Of a DNA stretch of 64,000 nt, positions 9,233 to 18,108 are shown piece after piece. A program made the translations under genes and the position numbers. The stretch comes from a virus, in the IMG/VR virus record IMGVR_UViG_3300036768_000279, positions 83,928 to 147,927 of that record. One strand, 5' to 3'. The notes under the pieces were generated by a model. That model had not been told where the DNA came from. It saw only the letters and a program-made list of their open reading frames with translations, and did not search any database. The stretch's first letter is position 1. Each line of letters opens with the position of its first letter.

Positions 9233-10244
9233 AACTGCAATCATCACTGGCGTGACCGGCCAAGATGGCTTCTATCTCGCCCACTACTTGCTCCAGTTGG
9301 GTTATCGCGTCGTTGGCATTCGTCGTCGTACGTCTATGCCAACAGACGGACGCCTCCGCACGCTACGTGGAAGTCCCAATTTCGTTGTAGTTGACGGAGA
9401 CATTTCTGACATTTCAAGCATTCAAGATGCCGTTCGAAAGTTTCAACCCGACGAGTTCTATCACTTGGCTGCTCAATCGCATGTTGCTATGTCTTGGAAG
9501 TATCCAATTACCACATGTGAACTGACGGGACTTGGTGTTCTGAACTGCCTTGAGGCCATTCGTCAAGAGAAGCTAGATTGTCGCTTCTATTTTGCCGGTT
9601 CAAGCGAACAGTTTGGGAATCCAATCCACAACGGCAAGACAGCGAGCTTGAATGAAGATACGCCGATGGAGCCCGAATCGCCTTACGCTGCCGCTAAGGT
9701 ATTCGGGTTCAATATTACACAGGTCTATCGTCGCTCATTTGGTATGTACACCGCTTGCGGCATCTTGTTCAATCATGAGTCTCCACTGCGTGGCGAGGAG
9801 TTCGTAACCCGCAAAATCACGAGCAATCTAGCCCGCGTGAAGTGGGGACTGCAAGAGCATGTTGAATTAGGCAATATGGACGCTTGCCGCGACTGGGGAT
9901 TCGCTGGTGATTATGTGCGTGCTATGCACGCCATGCTACAGCTTGATGAGCCAGATGACTTTGTAATCGCAACAGGCAATACGTATTCCGTACGTACATT
10001 CTTTGATGCCTGCTGCAATTTTTTCGATCTGGAACCGGAGAAGGTCTACAAGATCAATCCTGCTTTTAAACGCCCCAAGGATGTTGAGGTTTTGTTGGGC
10101 GACAGCACCAAGGCTAGAAAGAAGCTCAACTGGTATCCGCAGTGTGACTTCAATCAGCTAGTACACAAGATGTGTCGGTATGACTTCCACTTGCAATCTC
10201 CCGACCCCGCGTTTGTCCGCAAGGCAGACGAATTCCTTTTCTAG
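9222..10244 (+). CDS. gmd: GDP-mannose 4,6-dehydratase
   Basis: 340 residues. It makes GDP-4-keto-6-deoxymannose, the substrate of the enzyme encoded just before. TGVTGQDGFYLAHYLLQLG is the NADP loop; GIRRRTS binds the adenine phosphate; AGSSEQFG and SPYAAAK supply the Ser/Glu and Tyr/Lys catalytic residues; NHESPLRG and RDWGFAGDYVRAM are diagnostic for this enzyme. With fcl it gives a complete route from GDP-mannose to GDP-fucose carried by the phage. Confidence 0.92.
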   Translation: MQSKTAIITGVTGQDGFYLAHYLLQLGYRVVGIRRRTSMPTDGRLRTLRGSPNFVVVDGDISDISSIQDAVRKFQPDEFYHLAAQSHVAMSWKYPITTCELTGLGVLNCLEAIRQEKLDCRFYFAGSSEQFGNPIHNGKTASLNEDTPMEPESPYAAAKVFGFNITQVYRRSFGMYTACGILFNHESPLRGEEFVTRKITSNLARVKWGLQEHVELGNMDACRDWGFAGDYVRAMHAMLQLDEPDDFVIATGNTYSVRTFFDACCNFFDLEPEKVYKINPAFKRPKDVEVLLGDSTKARKKLNWYPQCDFNQLVHKMCRYDFHLQSPDPAFVRKADEFLF

Positions 10245-10252
10245 GAGTTATC

Positions 10253-10939
10253 ATGAATAAAAATGAAGATAAGCACGAGATCACTGAACGTGAGAAGCGT
10301 GCATGGAAAGATGGGGCCAAGCCTCGTAGACGTGAACGTCCCAAGCTTACAATGCCGCAGAGAATTGAGTTCTTGAAGCTAATTGCACAGCTTGCAAGCA
10401 ACTCAACGTTCGAACGGAAGCTTGGATTGGACCCAGCAGACATTGAATACTACAAGAAGCAATTCGATGTTGAGAATCAAGACGATGCACGTCGTTTGTA
10501 CAAGCGTCTTGAGATTGCTATGGTCGAGGGACGCGAAGAAGTCATCATCAACGAGACGAGCAAAGCTCGTGCTGCCGAAGAGACCGCTAATCTCAGGCTC
10601 AAAGAGCTTGAGTTGCGTCGCACTATTGAGAAGCGTGAAAAGGCCGTAGGCACACCTGACGGCAACAAGGTTCGTGCAGAAGATGCCGAACGTCAGCAAC
10701 GTTTTCAAGCTGAGCAAGAAGCTAAAACAGCAGAGGCTCTAAGCAAGAGCGAACCCTGGTCTCTGCCTCTCGCAGGTTCTGAGTCTGATAGACGCGGCAT
10801 CATTGACCGCTTCCGTAGAGATCTTGAGAATTGCGGTATGCAGTTCTGTATCAACAAGTATCACGCTTCGCCAATGCAATTGAAGGCGGAAGCGAATAGA
10901 CTCAAGCTTCGCGTGAATTGGGATCGCGTTAAGCGATAA
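10253..10939 (+). CDS. Unknown charged coiled-coil protein, 228 aa
   Basis: Begins after a good AGGAG site. The protein is highly charged; residues ~85-160 are an uninterrupted Ala/Glu/Lys/Arg run with heptad character (coiled coil). The N-terminal third (TMPQRIEFLKLIAQLASN) has helical DNA-binding-like spacing. It overlaps the next gene's ATG by a TAATG and looks like a regulator or scaffold, but no family is recognised. Confidence 0.7.
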   Translation: MNKNEDKHEITEREKRAWKDGAKPRRRERPKLTMPQRIEFLKLIAQLASNSTFERKLGLDPADIEYYKKQFDVENQDDARRLYKRLEIAMVEGREEVIINETSKARAAEETANLRLKELELRRTIEKREKAVGTPDGNKVRAEDAERQQRFQAEQEAKTAEALSKSEPWSLPLAGSESDRRGIIDRFRRDLENCGMQFCINKYHASPMQLKAEANRLKLRVNWDRVKR

Positions 10940-11658
10940 TGAAATTGACGAAGCAAGGTTTACAGGAACTCTACGATACAATGTCGTTAGATGAAATGGC
11001 AGCCTATACGGGCATGCCAAAGTCCACTCTGTATTATCACATGAAGAAGCTGGGCGTCGTTCGCAGAAACAAGAGCGACGCTCAGCGTAAGCATATCGAT
11101 ACTGCCGGGCATCAAAGACTTGGTAGTCATCATTCGCTAGAAACGAAGGAAAAGATTTCCACGGGCACGAAGGAGTTCTGGGAGTCTGAACGTGGCCAAA
11201 ATCAGAAGGCCGTGTTACGTAAACTACGTCGTCAAGAATGGGCAAATAGCACGAGCAAGAAGCGTGCGGACGTGATTGCACGCCTCCAGGAAGCTCACCG
11301 GCCAGAACCCGGCGAGCTTTCAAATTTCGGCAAGAAGCTAGCCGACTTTCTTTCGGGCCGCGAACGTGTTTCTACCGGAATCCGGCTGACGAACGATCAC
11401 GTCTCTGACATCATACTAGAGGACAGGAAAGTGGTTGTAGAGCTTATCCTGCCTATTAGTATCTATGGCGAGCAGCAGCAACATCGACTTGAAGAGCGGT
11501 ACGAGCGTATCACACAACATTTGAATGCTGCTGGCTATCGCGTCATGATCGTTGAGGACAAGTCAAACTCAGTATCCCGGGCCCGCTGTAAGCGTGTGTA
11601 CGACCAACTTTGTCTCTTTTTTGAAGAGACGCAACCAGTGAAGACAATCGTTTCATGA
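10939..11658 (+). CDS. HTH-NUMOD3-like putative nuclease
   Basis: 239 residues. N-terminal helix-turn-helix (DEMAAYTGMPKSTLYYHMKK), then a NUMOD3-like DNA-binding repeat (HHSLETKEKISTGTKEFW), then a C-terminal alpha/beta part (VSDIILEDRKVVVELILP ... RVMIVED) resembling a Vsr/PD-(D/E)xK core with candidate acidic residues D and E. This combination is seen in homing-type endonucleases. Catalytic assignment is inference. Confidence 0.6.
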   Translation: MKLTKQGLQELYDTMSLDEMAAYTGMPKSTLYYHMKKLGVVRRNKSDAQRKHIDTAGHQRLGSHHSLETKEKISTGTKEFWESERGQNQKAVLRKLRRQEWANSTSKKRADVIARLQEAHRPEPGELSNFGKKLADFLSGRERVSTGIRLTNDHVSDIILEDRKVVVELILPISIYGEQQQHRLEERYERITQHLNAAGYRVMIVEDKSNSVSRARCKRVYDQLCLFFEETQPVKTIVS

Positions 11659-12371
11659 CCATTACACCCAAAACTCAGCGTTACGGAACCAACTGGGAAG
11701 AGCAATTCCAGGCATCGGAAGTAGGAGTCCGTAAGGAAGACGGCAAAGAAATGAGGGTAGTGTACCTTCGTGGCTTGCAACGCCTGGCCCAGGAAGCTGG
11801 TATTGTACGTAGTCGCTGCCAATTCAACTTCATTCCCAAGGATCAGACTGGCTCTGTTGGTATCATGCAGGCCGTCTACGAAGCTGAGTTTTCGGATGGT
11901 ACTATTTGGGTTGGTACCGCTGACTGTAACTCGGCTAATACTTCTGGCAAGTTCATGGCCTACCCAACTGCTGTTGCCGAGTCGCGTGCAGAAGCTCGCT
12001 GCTTACGCAAGGCATTGAATATCGGTATCATGTCGTCGGAAGAAGTCGGATTTGTGGATGGCGGGGCGATTGAACAGATCGCCGCATCGACCAGCAAGCA
12101 AATCGACTCGCAGGTGGTAAAGGCCATCGAAAAGCTATGTGAATCTCGCAATGCTACTACAGCCGAAGTCCTGGAAGCTATTCTTTCCAAGGAACGTAAT
12201 AGCTCAGTCTTTGAGCTTGGCGAATTGACAGTAGAAGAAGGTCAGAAGGCTATGGCTTGGCTAAATGACCGACAGCCCACGAAGGCTAAGCCGACGAAGT
12301 TGTCGGCTGCCGAAGAACGAGAGGCCCGCAAGAAGGAATTGCAGGCACAAGCAGATAAGGACAATCAATGA
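11655..12371 (+). CDS. Possible Rad52/Erf-type single-strand annealing protein
   Basis: 238 residues. The central region has the pattern of annealing proteins: RVVYLRGLQRLAQEAG, an A/S-rich beta sheet (IMQAVYEAEFSDGTIWVGTADC) and the helix AVAESRAEARCLRKALNIG followed by SSEE. The C-terminal tail is a charged linker. Coupled by ATGA overlaps to both neighbours. The assignment rests on the helix pattern only and should be treated as tentative. Confidence 0.45.
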   Translation: MTITPKTQRYGTNWEEQFQASEVGVRKEDGKEMRVVYLRGLQRLAQEAGIVRSRCQFNFIPKDQTGSVGIMQAVYEAEFSDGTIWVGTADCNSANTSGKFMAYPTAVAESRAEARCLRKALNIGIMSSEEVGFVDGGAIEQIAASTSKQIDSQVVKAIEKLCESRNATTAEVLEAILSKERNSSVFELGELTVEEGQKAMAWLNDRQPTKAKPTKLSAAEEREARKKELQAQADKDNQ

Positions 12372-12706
12372 AGATTACGTATTCAAGCAAGAACGGGCGT
12401 CTAGCCATCGAAGTTTCTGGCGACTCTCAGAAGGACGTTTTCCGTCAGATTTCTTCTTTTCAAGAAGTATTCGAGGAGCAGCATTGTGGCTCATGTGGCC
12501 AAGACAATCTACGCTTTGTAGTGCGTAGCGTGGACGACAATCAGTTCTATGAACTGCATTGCAACGACTGCTATGCTCGTCTCGCCTTTGGTCAGCACAA
12601 GGGCAAGGAAGGCACTCTCTTCCCTCGTCGTAAGGGTGACGACGGCAAGGTGATCGGCAAGCGTGGTTGGACCAAGTGGAATCCTGAGACGAAGAAGGAA
12701 GAGTGA
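12368..12706 (+). CDS. Zinc-ribbon protein, 112 aa
   Basis: Cysteine pairs CGSCGQ (about residue 40) and CNDC (about residue 65) make a four-Cys zinc ribbon flanked by basic segments (GKRGWTKWNP near the end). Small proteins of this shape occur beside recombination genes in phages. Function unknown. Confidence 0.65.
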   Translation: MKITYSSKNGRLAIEVSGDSQKDVFRQISSFQEVFEEQHCGSCGQDNLRFVVRSVDDNQFYELHCNDCYARLAFGQHKGKEGTLFPRRKGDDGKVIGKRGWTKWNPETKKEE

Positions 12707-13068
12707 TGGGGCTATCATTCGAAGAATATCAGCGGCGTGCCGCCGCTACTGCCGTCTATCCATACATCAAAACGTGGCAAGACAATCGATATAATGATTC
12801 CTCATACTTGTATCCAGCATTAGGACTATGTGGAGAAGCTGGTGAAGTGGCTGAAAAAATCAAGAAGATGGTTCGTGACAAAGGTGGCATAGCAACGCCC
12901 GAAGATAGGGTCGCCATCAAGAAAGAGCTTGGTGATGTTTTGTGGTATGTCCATGCTCTTTGCGATGAGTTTGATTTGGACATGGGCGATGTCGCTCAAG
13001 GCAATCTTGACAAGCTAGCTGCTCGTGCCGCAAAGGGCACGCTCGGTGGTAGTGGAGACAATCGATGA
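12706..13068 (+). CDS. MazG-like nucleotide pyrophosphohydrolase
   Basis: 120 residues from the ATG at 12706 (TGATG overlap). It has the all-alpha NTP pyrophosphatase signature: GLCGEAGEVAEKIKKMVRD (EExxE-type metal site) and KKELGDVLWYVHALCDEFD (second ExxD site). It would hydrolyse (d)NTPs or alarmone-like nucleotides to monophosphates. It sits with RNR and ThyX, consistent with nucleotide pool control. Confidence 0.85.
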   Translation: MGLSFEEYQRRAAATAVYPYIKTWQDNRYNDSSYLYPALGLCGEAGEVAEKIKKMVRDKGGIATPEDRVAIKKELGDVLWYVHALCDEFDLDMGDVAQGNLDKLAARAAKGTLGGSGDNR

Positions 13069-13355
13069 AGCGTTTTGGTGGTAGGCCCGTAGACAAGAAG
13101 ATCTTCACTTGTCCGCAATGTAAGAAGCTGCGTATGTCCCGTGTTATGGATCATAAGGTCAGCACGGAACAGAAAGAATTCAAGACGCGAGACGGATCAA
13201 CCGTCTCGCTATTTGTGGATGTTTGTGATCCTTGTATCGCACGCAACTACCGCAAGTATTTCGAGCCGACAAGATCGGATATTCGCAAGGTTCTCAAGGC
13301 CATGAATGAAGAGGCGGCTACCGTCGATGATGTCTCGCTAGAAGAGCTGCTATAG
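13065..13355 (+). CDS. Small zinc-ribbon protein, 96 aa
   Basis: CPQCKK near residue 16 and CDPC near residue 54 form a probable zinc site. It overlaps the MazG-like gene by ATGA and ends two bases before the oxidoreductase ATG, so it belongs to the same operon. No known family recognised. Confidence 0.6.
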   Translation: MKRFGGRPVDKKIFTCPQCKKLRMSRVMDHKVSTEQKEFKTRDGSTVSLFVDVCDPCIARNYRKYFEPTRSDIRKVLKAMNEEAATVDDVSLEELL

Positions 13356-13356
13356 T

Positions 13357-14580
13357 ATGGTTCGACACGCTAATCTGTGGTTTGAATCATGCCCAACCAA
13401 GCATAAAGTCACGTCTGGGTTGATTAAGAATGTAGACACGCTCATTATCGGCGGCGGACTCGCTGGGGTGAGCTTGCTTTACTATCTTGTCAATAGTGGC
13501 ATGCTCAACACCTATCTGGTCGAAGAGACATCTGTAGGATTTCATGCATCTGGTAGAGGCATGGGACAGCTATTACTGCGAGGCAGTAAACTCTTCCATG
13601 AAATGCCAGACGGCGAAGACTATCTGCAATTCGTTGGTGACAATAATCGTCGCTTCTTGAATGGTCTGCGAGCCTTGTCGTTCGATCACGATCTTCGCGA
13701 AACCGGCGGTCTGCGGCTCGCTGTTAGCGAAGAAGAAATGTCCAAGCTCGAACTAGAGTCTCAGTTTATTTCTCGTGTACGTGGCATTGAATGTCCATTG
13801 CTTTCGAGACGCCAACTAGACTTAATGGTACCAGCGAAGCACTTCGTTGGCGGAATGTTTGTACCTAATGAGGCAACATATAATCCATATAAGGTCGTCA
13901 ACGGCTTAAGAGACGCGGTGGAGAAGAGCGGTACTCGTGTCTTCACTAACACGCAGGCAGAATCTGTAGTTGCGAATGCCGATGGTAGTTTGACTGTTTC
14001 AATTCGTCACAGAGGAACCATTCGTGCCAAACAAGTAGTGTACTGTACTGGAGCGTACACAAGTAGACTACTGCCAGAGTTTGGAGACATCATTCGTCCC
14101 TTTCGGGAGCAAATGATCGCTACCGACTACCTTGAAGCTGATGTTGTACAAGCCCTTCCAACCATGAGCATTTCATGCAACAATGGCAACGAAAGGTTCC
14201 GCCAGTATTCGTCGCGTTTTGTGATGGGAGGGATGCGTCAAGCCGTACGAGGCCAACAAGAAGGTATCGTATACGATGGCGAGATTAGCCCTGCCGTGTA
14301 TGACAAACTAAGCTCATTCTCGCACGAGTCCTTCCCTCTTTTGAAGACGGCCAAATTCAGTTACGTTTGGTCTGCCGTATTTTGTGGAACGGCAGATGAT
14401 AAACCTCTAATTGGACCAGTGCCTAATCGTCCCAATCAATACATGTTGACTGGATTTGGTTGCTATGATTCTAGCAATGCAATTCTTGGCAGTATGTTGA
14501 TTAAGGACTACATCAAACACAAGGACTCTACCGGGTCAGGCCACAAGATTTTGAATCCAGGACGCTTTTTCAATGTTTGA
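13357..14580 (+). CDS. FAD-dependent oxidoreductase (DAO family)
   Basis: 407 residues. The FAD-binding GGGLAGVSLLYYL is at residues ~31-45, YLVEE ends the second strand, SGRGMGQLL is the isoalloxazine loop, VYCTGAYTSRLL a second dinucleotide strand, and GFGCYDSSNA the C-terminal FAD loop. This is the glycine/D-amino-acid oxidase fold (also used by the oxidase domain of tRNA enzyme MnmC). A substrate cannot be read from sequence. Such enzymes are uncommon in phages; placement next to a B12-dependent RNR and flavin-dependent ThyX is notable. Confidence 0.75.
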   Translation: MVRHANLWFESCPTKHKVTSGLIKNVDTLIIGGGLAGVSLLYYLVNSGMLNTYLVEETSVGFHASGRGMGQLLLRGSKLFHEMPDGEDYLQFVGDNNRRFLNGLRALSFDHDLRETGGLRLAVSEEEMSKLELESQFISRVRGIECPLLSRRQLDLMVPAKHFVGGMFVPNEATYNPYKVVNGLRDAVEKSGTRVFTNTQAESVVANADGSLTVSIRHRGTIRAKQVVYCTGAYTSRLLPEFGDIIRPFREQMIATDYLEADVVQALPTMSISCNNGNERFRQYSSRFVMGGMRQAVRGQQEGIVYDGEISPAVYDKLSSFSHESFPLLKTAKFSYVWSAVFCGTADDKPLIGPVPNRPNQYMLTGFGCYDSSNAILGSMLIKDYIKHKDSTGSGHKILNPGRFFNV

Positions 14581-16534
14581 TATTGCAACACCTTCGTTCA
14601 CTCTTCCCGAATCATTCGTCTCCAAGTATCGTGGCAAGCAGCCCGACTGGGGGCCTTTGGGCTATTTCACTTACAAGCGAACATATTCGCGTGCAATTGA
14701 AGGCGAGAATCGTTCAGAGGAGTATTGGGAAACATGTCGTCGCGTAGTGGAAGGTACTTTCAGCATTCAAAAAAACCACTGCAAGCGTAGTCATTTGCCT
14801 TGGAATGACGCTAAGGCTCAGCGTACTGCCAAGCGTATGTTCGAACTGATGTGGTCGTTCAAGTTCCTGCCGCCTGGTCGCGGGTTGTGGGCGATGGGCA
14901 CAAAATACGTTCAAGAGCGTGGTGGTGCTGCTCTCAACAATTGTGCGTTCGTAAGCACAAAGGATCTCGCTACCGATCCCATCAAGCCGTTCTTGTTCAT
15001 CATGGACATGAGCATGGTTGGCGTAGGCGTTGGCTTTGATACTATGGGTGCTGGCAAGCTCTTCATCAAGGATCCGATCGTCAATCAAGTGAATCCATTC
15101 GTTATTCCAGATACTCGTGAGGGTTGGGTTGAGGCGTTGCGACTTGTGCTCGAATCGTACGTAAATGGTACTCCGGCACCGTGGTTTGACTATAGTCTTA
15201 TTCGTCCAGAAGGCTCACCTATCAAGGGATTCGGCGGTACAGCTAGCGGTCCCCAACCTCTCATCGAAATGCTACAAGACATTTCGGCCATCCTGAGAAG
15301 CCGCATCAATCAAACGTTATCGTCCGAAGACATCGTTGATATTGGTAACCTCATTGGTCGCTGTGTCGTGGCTGGTAATGTTCGTCGTTCTGCCGAGATT
15401 GTGTTTGGCGAGCCTACAGATGAGAAGTTTGCTCTTTTGAAGCAAGACAAAGACAAGCTCATGCATCACCGTTGGGCATCCAACAATTCTATCTTTGCTA
15501 CGGTAGGAATGGACTATGCTTGGCATGCACGTCAAACCGCAACCAATGGCGAACCCGGTTACATGTGGCTTGATAATGCTCGTGCATACGGACGCATGAA
15601 GGATCCCGCGGATTGGGCAGACCGTGAGGCCGTTGGTGGCAATCCGTGCCTAGAACAGACGCTACATCAATACGAACTATGCACTCTTGTCGAGACATTC
15701 CCTGCGAGACACGAGAGTCTCGAAGAATACTTTGAGACATTGAAAATTGCATACTTGTATGCAAAGACAGTCACTCTGATTCCTACTCACTGGGCAGAGA
15801 CGAATGCTGTCATGGCTCGCAATCGTCGTATTGGTCTAAGTCAATCCGGCATCATCAAGGCGTTCGGGCGTCACGGGCGTCGCGAAATGTTGCGTTGGTG
15901 CGATAAAGGCTATGAATTTATCAGCGGGCTTGACGTACAGTATTCCAATTGGCTGGGCGTACCCAAGTCAATCAAGAAGACATCGGTGAAGCCGAGTGGC
16001 ACCATCAGCTTGCTAGCTGGCGAGCCGCCCGGTATCCACTATCCGCATTCTGAATACTACATTAGGCGAATCCGCGTGGGCACGACTTCGCCTTTGGTAG
16101 AGGCCGCACGCCAAGCGGGCTACAAGATCGAGCCTGCCATTGGTCAAGAAGCTAATACCGTCTGTATCGAGTTCCCAATTCGCGAGGAGTTCTTTGTTCG
16201 CTCCAAAGATGATGTGTCGATTTGGGAACAGGTAGCTAATGCGGTTGCGTACCAACGTTACTGGGCCGATAACCAAGTGTCTGTCACTGTCACTTTCAAG
16301 CCGTCTGAGAAAGAAGACATTCAACACATCCTCGAACTATATGAGGACTCATTGAAGGGGATTTCCTTTTTGCCAATCGAGGAACATGGCTACGTTCAAG
16401 CTCCATACGAAACAATCACCGAAGAACAGTATCTTGAAATGTCCAAGAACTTGAAGCCTATCGTTTTTGATGACGCCTCGGAAGGCGACGCGGTAGCTCC
16501 AAAGTTTTGTGATGGAGACTCTTGTACTATCTAG
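14573..16534 (+). CDS. nrdJ: Adenosylcobalamin-dependent (class II) ribonucleotide reductase
   Basis: 653 residues of the monomeric ribonucleoside-triphosphate reductase type (Lactobacillus leichmannii-like, 739 residues). Reduces NTPs to dNTPs. Visible: LNNCAFVS (active-site Cys near residue 122), NPCLEQTLHQYELC near residue 356 with radical Cys and second Cys exactly 11 apart as in the model enzyme, GNVRRSAEI, KPSGTISLLAGEPPGIH, and a C-terminal redox pair CDGDSC. It is shorter than the reference. No small subunit is needed; cobalamin must come from the host or medium. Confidence 0.92.
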   Translation: MFDIATPSFTLPESFVSKYRGKQPDWGPLGYFTYKRTYSRAIEGENRSEEYWETCRRVVEGTFSIQKNHCKRSHLPWNDAKAQRTAKRMFELMWSFKFLPPGRGLWAMGTKYVQERGGAALNNCAFVSTKDLATDPIKPFLFIMDMSMVGVGVGFDTMGAGKLFIKDPIVNQVNPFVIPDTREGWVEALRLVLESYVNGTPAPWFDYSLIRPEGSPIKGFGGTASGPQPLIEMLQDISAILRSRINQTLSSEDIVDIGNLIGRCVVAGNVRRSAEIVFGEPTDEKFALLKQDKDKLMHHRWASNNSIFATVGMDYAWHARQTATNGEPGYMWLDNARAYGRMKDPADWADREAVGGNPCLEQTLHQYELCTLVETFPARHESLEEYFETLKIAYLYAKTVTLIPTHWAETNAVMARNRRIGLSQSGIIKAFGRHGRREMLRWCDKGYEFISGLDVQYSNWLGVPKSIKKTSVKPSGTISLLAGEPPGIHYPHSEYYIRRIRVGTTSPLVEAARQAGYKIEPAIGQEANTVCIEFPIREEFFVRSKDDVSIWEQVANAVAYQRYWADNQVSVTVTFKPSEKEDIQHILELYEDSLKGISFLPIEEHGYVQAPYETITEEQYLEMSKNLKPIVFDDASEGDAVAPKFCDGDSCTI

Positions 16535-16569
16535 TAGACATTCGGCTTCGCCGAAGTCATCATATCAAC

Positions 16570-16857
16570 ATGAAGAACACACAGAAGTATGTATTGATTT
16601 TTGCCAAGGACGAAAACGGTAACGAGATTCCTTATCGTTTCATGCTATCCATCAACAAATCAATCAAGGCGGTTGAGAAGTCGCTGCTTGAGGCCCTCAT
16701 GGGTACTGAGGGCGTGGATCGTATGGAAATTCATGGACGCTACACAGCCGAGGTTGTCATTGGTCGTGCCTTTGACGCCGAAGAAGTGTTGGCAGAATTG
16801 AGGACAAAGCTGGACTCTGTTCTCAGCGACATCATTACTCCGAAGCTTGTCCTATGA
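16570..16857 (+). CDS. Unknown small protein, 95 aa
   Basis: Start chosen at ATG 16570; longer versions would run through the RNR stop. KYVLIFAKDENGNEIPYRF and the alternating pattern with a final LDSVLSDIITPKLVL suggest a compact alpha/beta fold. It overlaps thyX by ATGA, so it is co-translated with it. No family recognised. Confidence 0.6.
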   Translation: MKNTQKYVLIFAKDENGNEIPYRFMLSINKSIKAVEKSLLEALMGTEGVDRMEIHGRYTAEVVIGRAFDAEEVLAELRTKLDSVLSDIITPKLVL

Positions 16858-17558
16858 TTGAAAAAGGCTACACCATTCCTGTCCTTGGACAGGGTTACGT
16901 CCGCTATATCGACCATCTAGGCGACGATCTTCGTATTGTCGAGACGGCACGGATCAGCTATAAGTCGCCTAGTAAGGGCGAAGAAGCTGACAAGAAGCTC
17001 TTGATGTACCTGCACAAGAATCGGCACACGAGCCCCTTCGAATCATGCAGCATTACGTTCAATATCAAGATGCCCATTTTTTGTATGAGGCAGTTTGTGC
17101 GTCACCGCACATTCCGCTTGAACGAATGGAGTGGACGCTATAGCGAATTGGCGGACGAATTCTATATGCCGCAGAAGTGGCGTATTCAGGATACCAAAAA
17201 CAAACAAGGTAGCTTGGAGCTAACTGGTGCTACCGAATCAGAAGACTTTTGGCATAGCCATAATACATCCATTGCTGAGAGTGTTTTTAAATCAGCTTAT
17301 GCTGGTTATCAAGAGCTTTTGAGTCGTGGCGTAGCCAAAGAACTAGCACGTATCGTTCTACCAGTGTCGATGTTCACTGAGATTTACGTTTCGTGTGACG
17401 TTCACAATCTGATGCACTTCCTGAACCTTCGCCAGGATCCGCATGCACAGCTTGAAATCAGAGAGGTTGCAGACGCTATGGCCTCTATTTTCAAGGAACT
17501 CTATCCGTGGTCGTACGAAGCCCATATAAAACACAAGCTTAAAATGATTGAAGCTTAG
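16854..17558 (+). CDS. thyX: Flavin-dependent thymidylate synthase
   Basis: 234 residues. Contains the ThyX signature RHRTFRLNEWSGRYSEL (about residues 83-100; RHRxxSxNExSxRY pattern with T for S) and FLNLRQDPHAQLEIREVADAM with the conserved R..P.AQ.EIR. Makes dTMP from dUMP with methylene-THF, NADPH and FAD. Together with RNR and the MazG-like protein it supplies DNA precursors. A possible late-promoter motif lies over its stop codon. Confidence 0.95.
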   Translation: MIEKGYTIPVLGQGYVRYIDHLGDDLRIVETARISYKSPSKGEEADKKLLMYLHKNRHTSPFESCSITFNIKMPIFCMRQFVRHRTFRLNEWSGRYSELADEFYMPQKWRIQDTKNKQGSLELTGATESEDFWHSHNTSIAESVFKSAYAGYQELLSRGVAKELARIVLPVSMFTEIYVSCDVHNLMHFLNLRQDPHAQLEIREVADAMASIFKELYPWSYEAHIKHKLKMIEA

Positions 17559-17570
17559 TGTACTTGAATG
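17555..17570 (+). promoter_or_regulatory. TTAGTGTA motif before a virion gene (candidate late promoter)
   Basis: TTAGTGTACTTGAATG, starting 30 bases before the ATG at 17585. The same TTAGTGT core recurs upstream of the genes at 18109, 19804, 21011 and, on the other strand, 31793. Confidence 0.5.
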
Positions 17571-17584
17571 CCAGTAGGTACCAC

Positions 17585-18007
17585 ATGGTACAAGCACAGC
17601 AGGATTTCGCACAACCAATTGGCCCCACGCCCGAAAAGGTTCTTTTCGATGCGTTGCCAATCAATGAAGATCCAGATAACTACGTTCTGACGCACGCGGC
17701 AATTGCTGTTGCGAACTCAGGATTGTATGAGTGTACATATACCGTGAATGCAGGTCTTGGATCTGGCATCGGTGGCAACCTCACTGCTTATGTTGTTCTG
17801 AACGATGGCAGTGGTGCAGAGAGCATGATCCGCGAGAGCGTGTCTTTTGAGGACGTGTCTTCATCTTCGCCCAAGGCAACTTTGAATAACACATTCCAGA
17901 TTGCTCTGCCTGCTGGTTGTGCTCTCAAAGTGTTTGCTGGATTCGTAGGAACTGGTGACGTGAATACGCTGCCATTCTGTTCGATACTGGCTCTGAAACA
18001 ATTCTGA
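17585..18007 (+). CDS. Probable small virion protein
   Basis: 140 residues from ATG 17585, preceded by AGGT; a longer form from 17558 would start inside the thyX stop. The sequence is beta-rich and low in charge (VANSGLYECTYTVNAGLGSGIGGN, ALPAGCALKVFAGFVGTG), like jelly-roll decoration or fibre-tip proteins. First gene of the structural block; followed by a hairpin. Confidence 0.6.
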   Translation: MVQAQQDFAQPIGPTPEKVLFDALPINEDPDNYVLTHAAIAVANSGLYECTYTVNAGLGSGIGGNLTAYVVLNDGSGAESMIRESVSFEDVSSSSPKATLNNTFQIALPAGCALKVFAGFVGTGDVNTLPFCSILALKQF

Positions 18008-18030
18008 TTAGAGTCTAACGATCTTTTTCT

Positions 18031-18054
18031 AAGGGGCTGCTACGGCGGCCCCTT
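18031..18054 (+). terminator. Hairpin after the first virion gene
   Basis: AAGGGGC / GCCCCTT stem of 7 bp around a 10-base GC-rich loop. No good T-run follows, so it may be a weak terminator or a processing site; it abuts the next TTAGTGTA motif. Confidence 0.5.
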
Positions 18055-18068
18055 AGTGTATTTGTATG
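18053..18068 (+). promoter_or_regulatory. TTAGTGTA motif (candidate late promoter)
   Basis: TTAGTGTATTTGTATG, immediately after the hairpin at 18031 and about 40 bases before the ATG at 18109. Shares nine leading bases, apart from one, with the copy at 17555. Confidence 0.5.
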
Positions 18069-18108
18069 AGGTCAGGTATCGTTTGGTACCCTTTCAAGGG
18101 AGTCTAGT

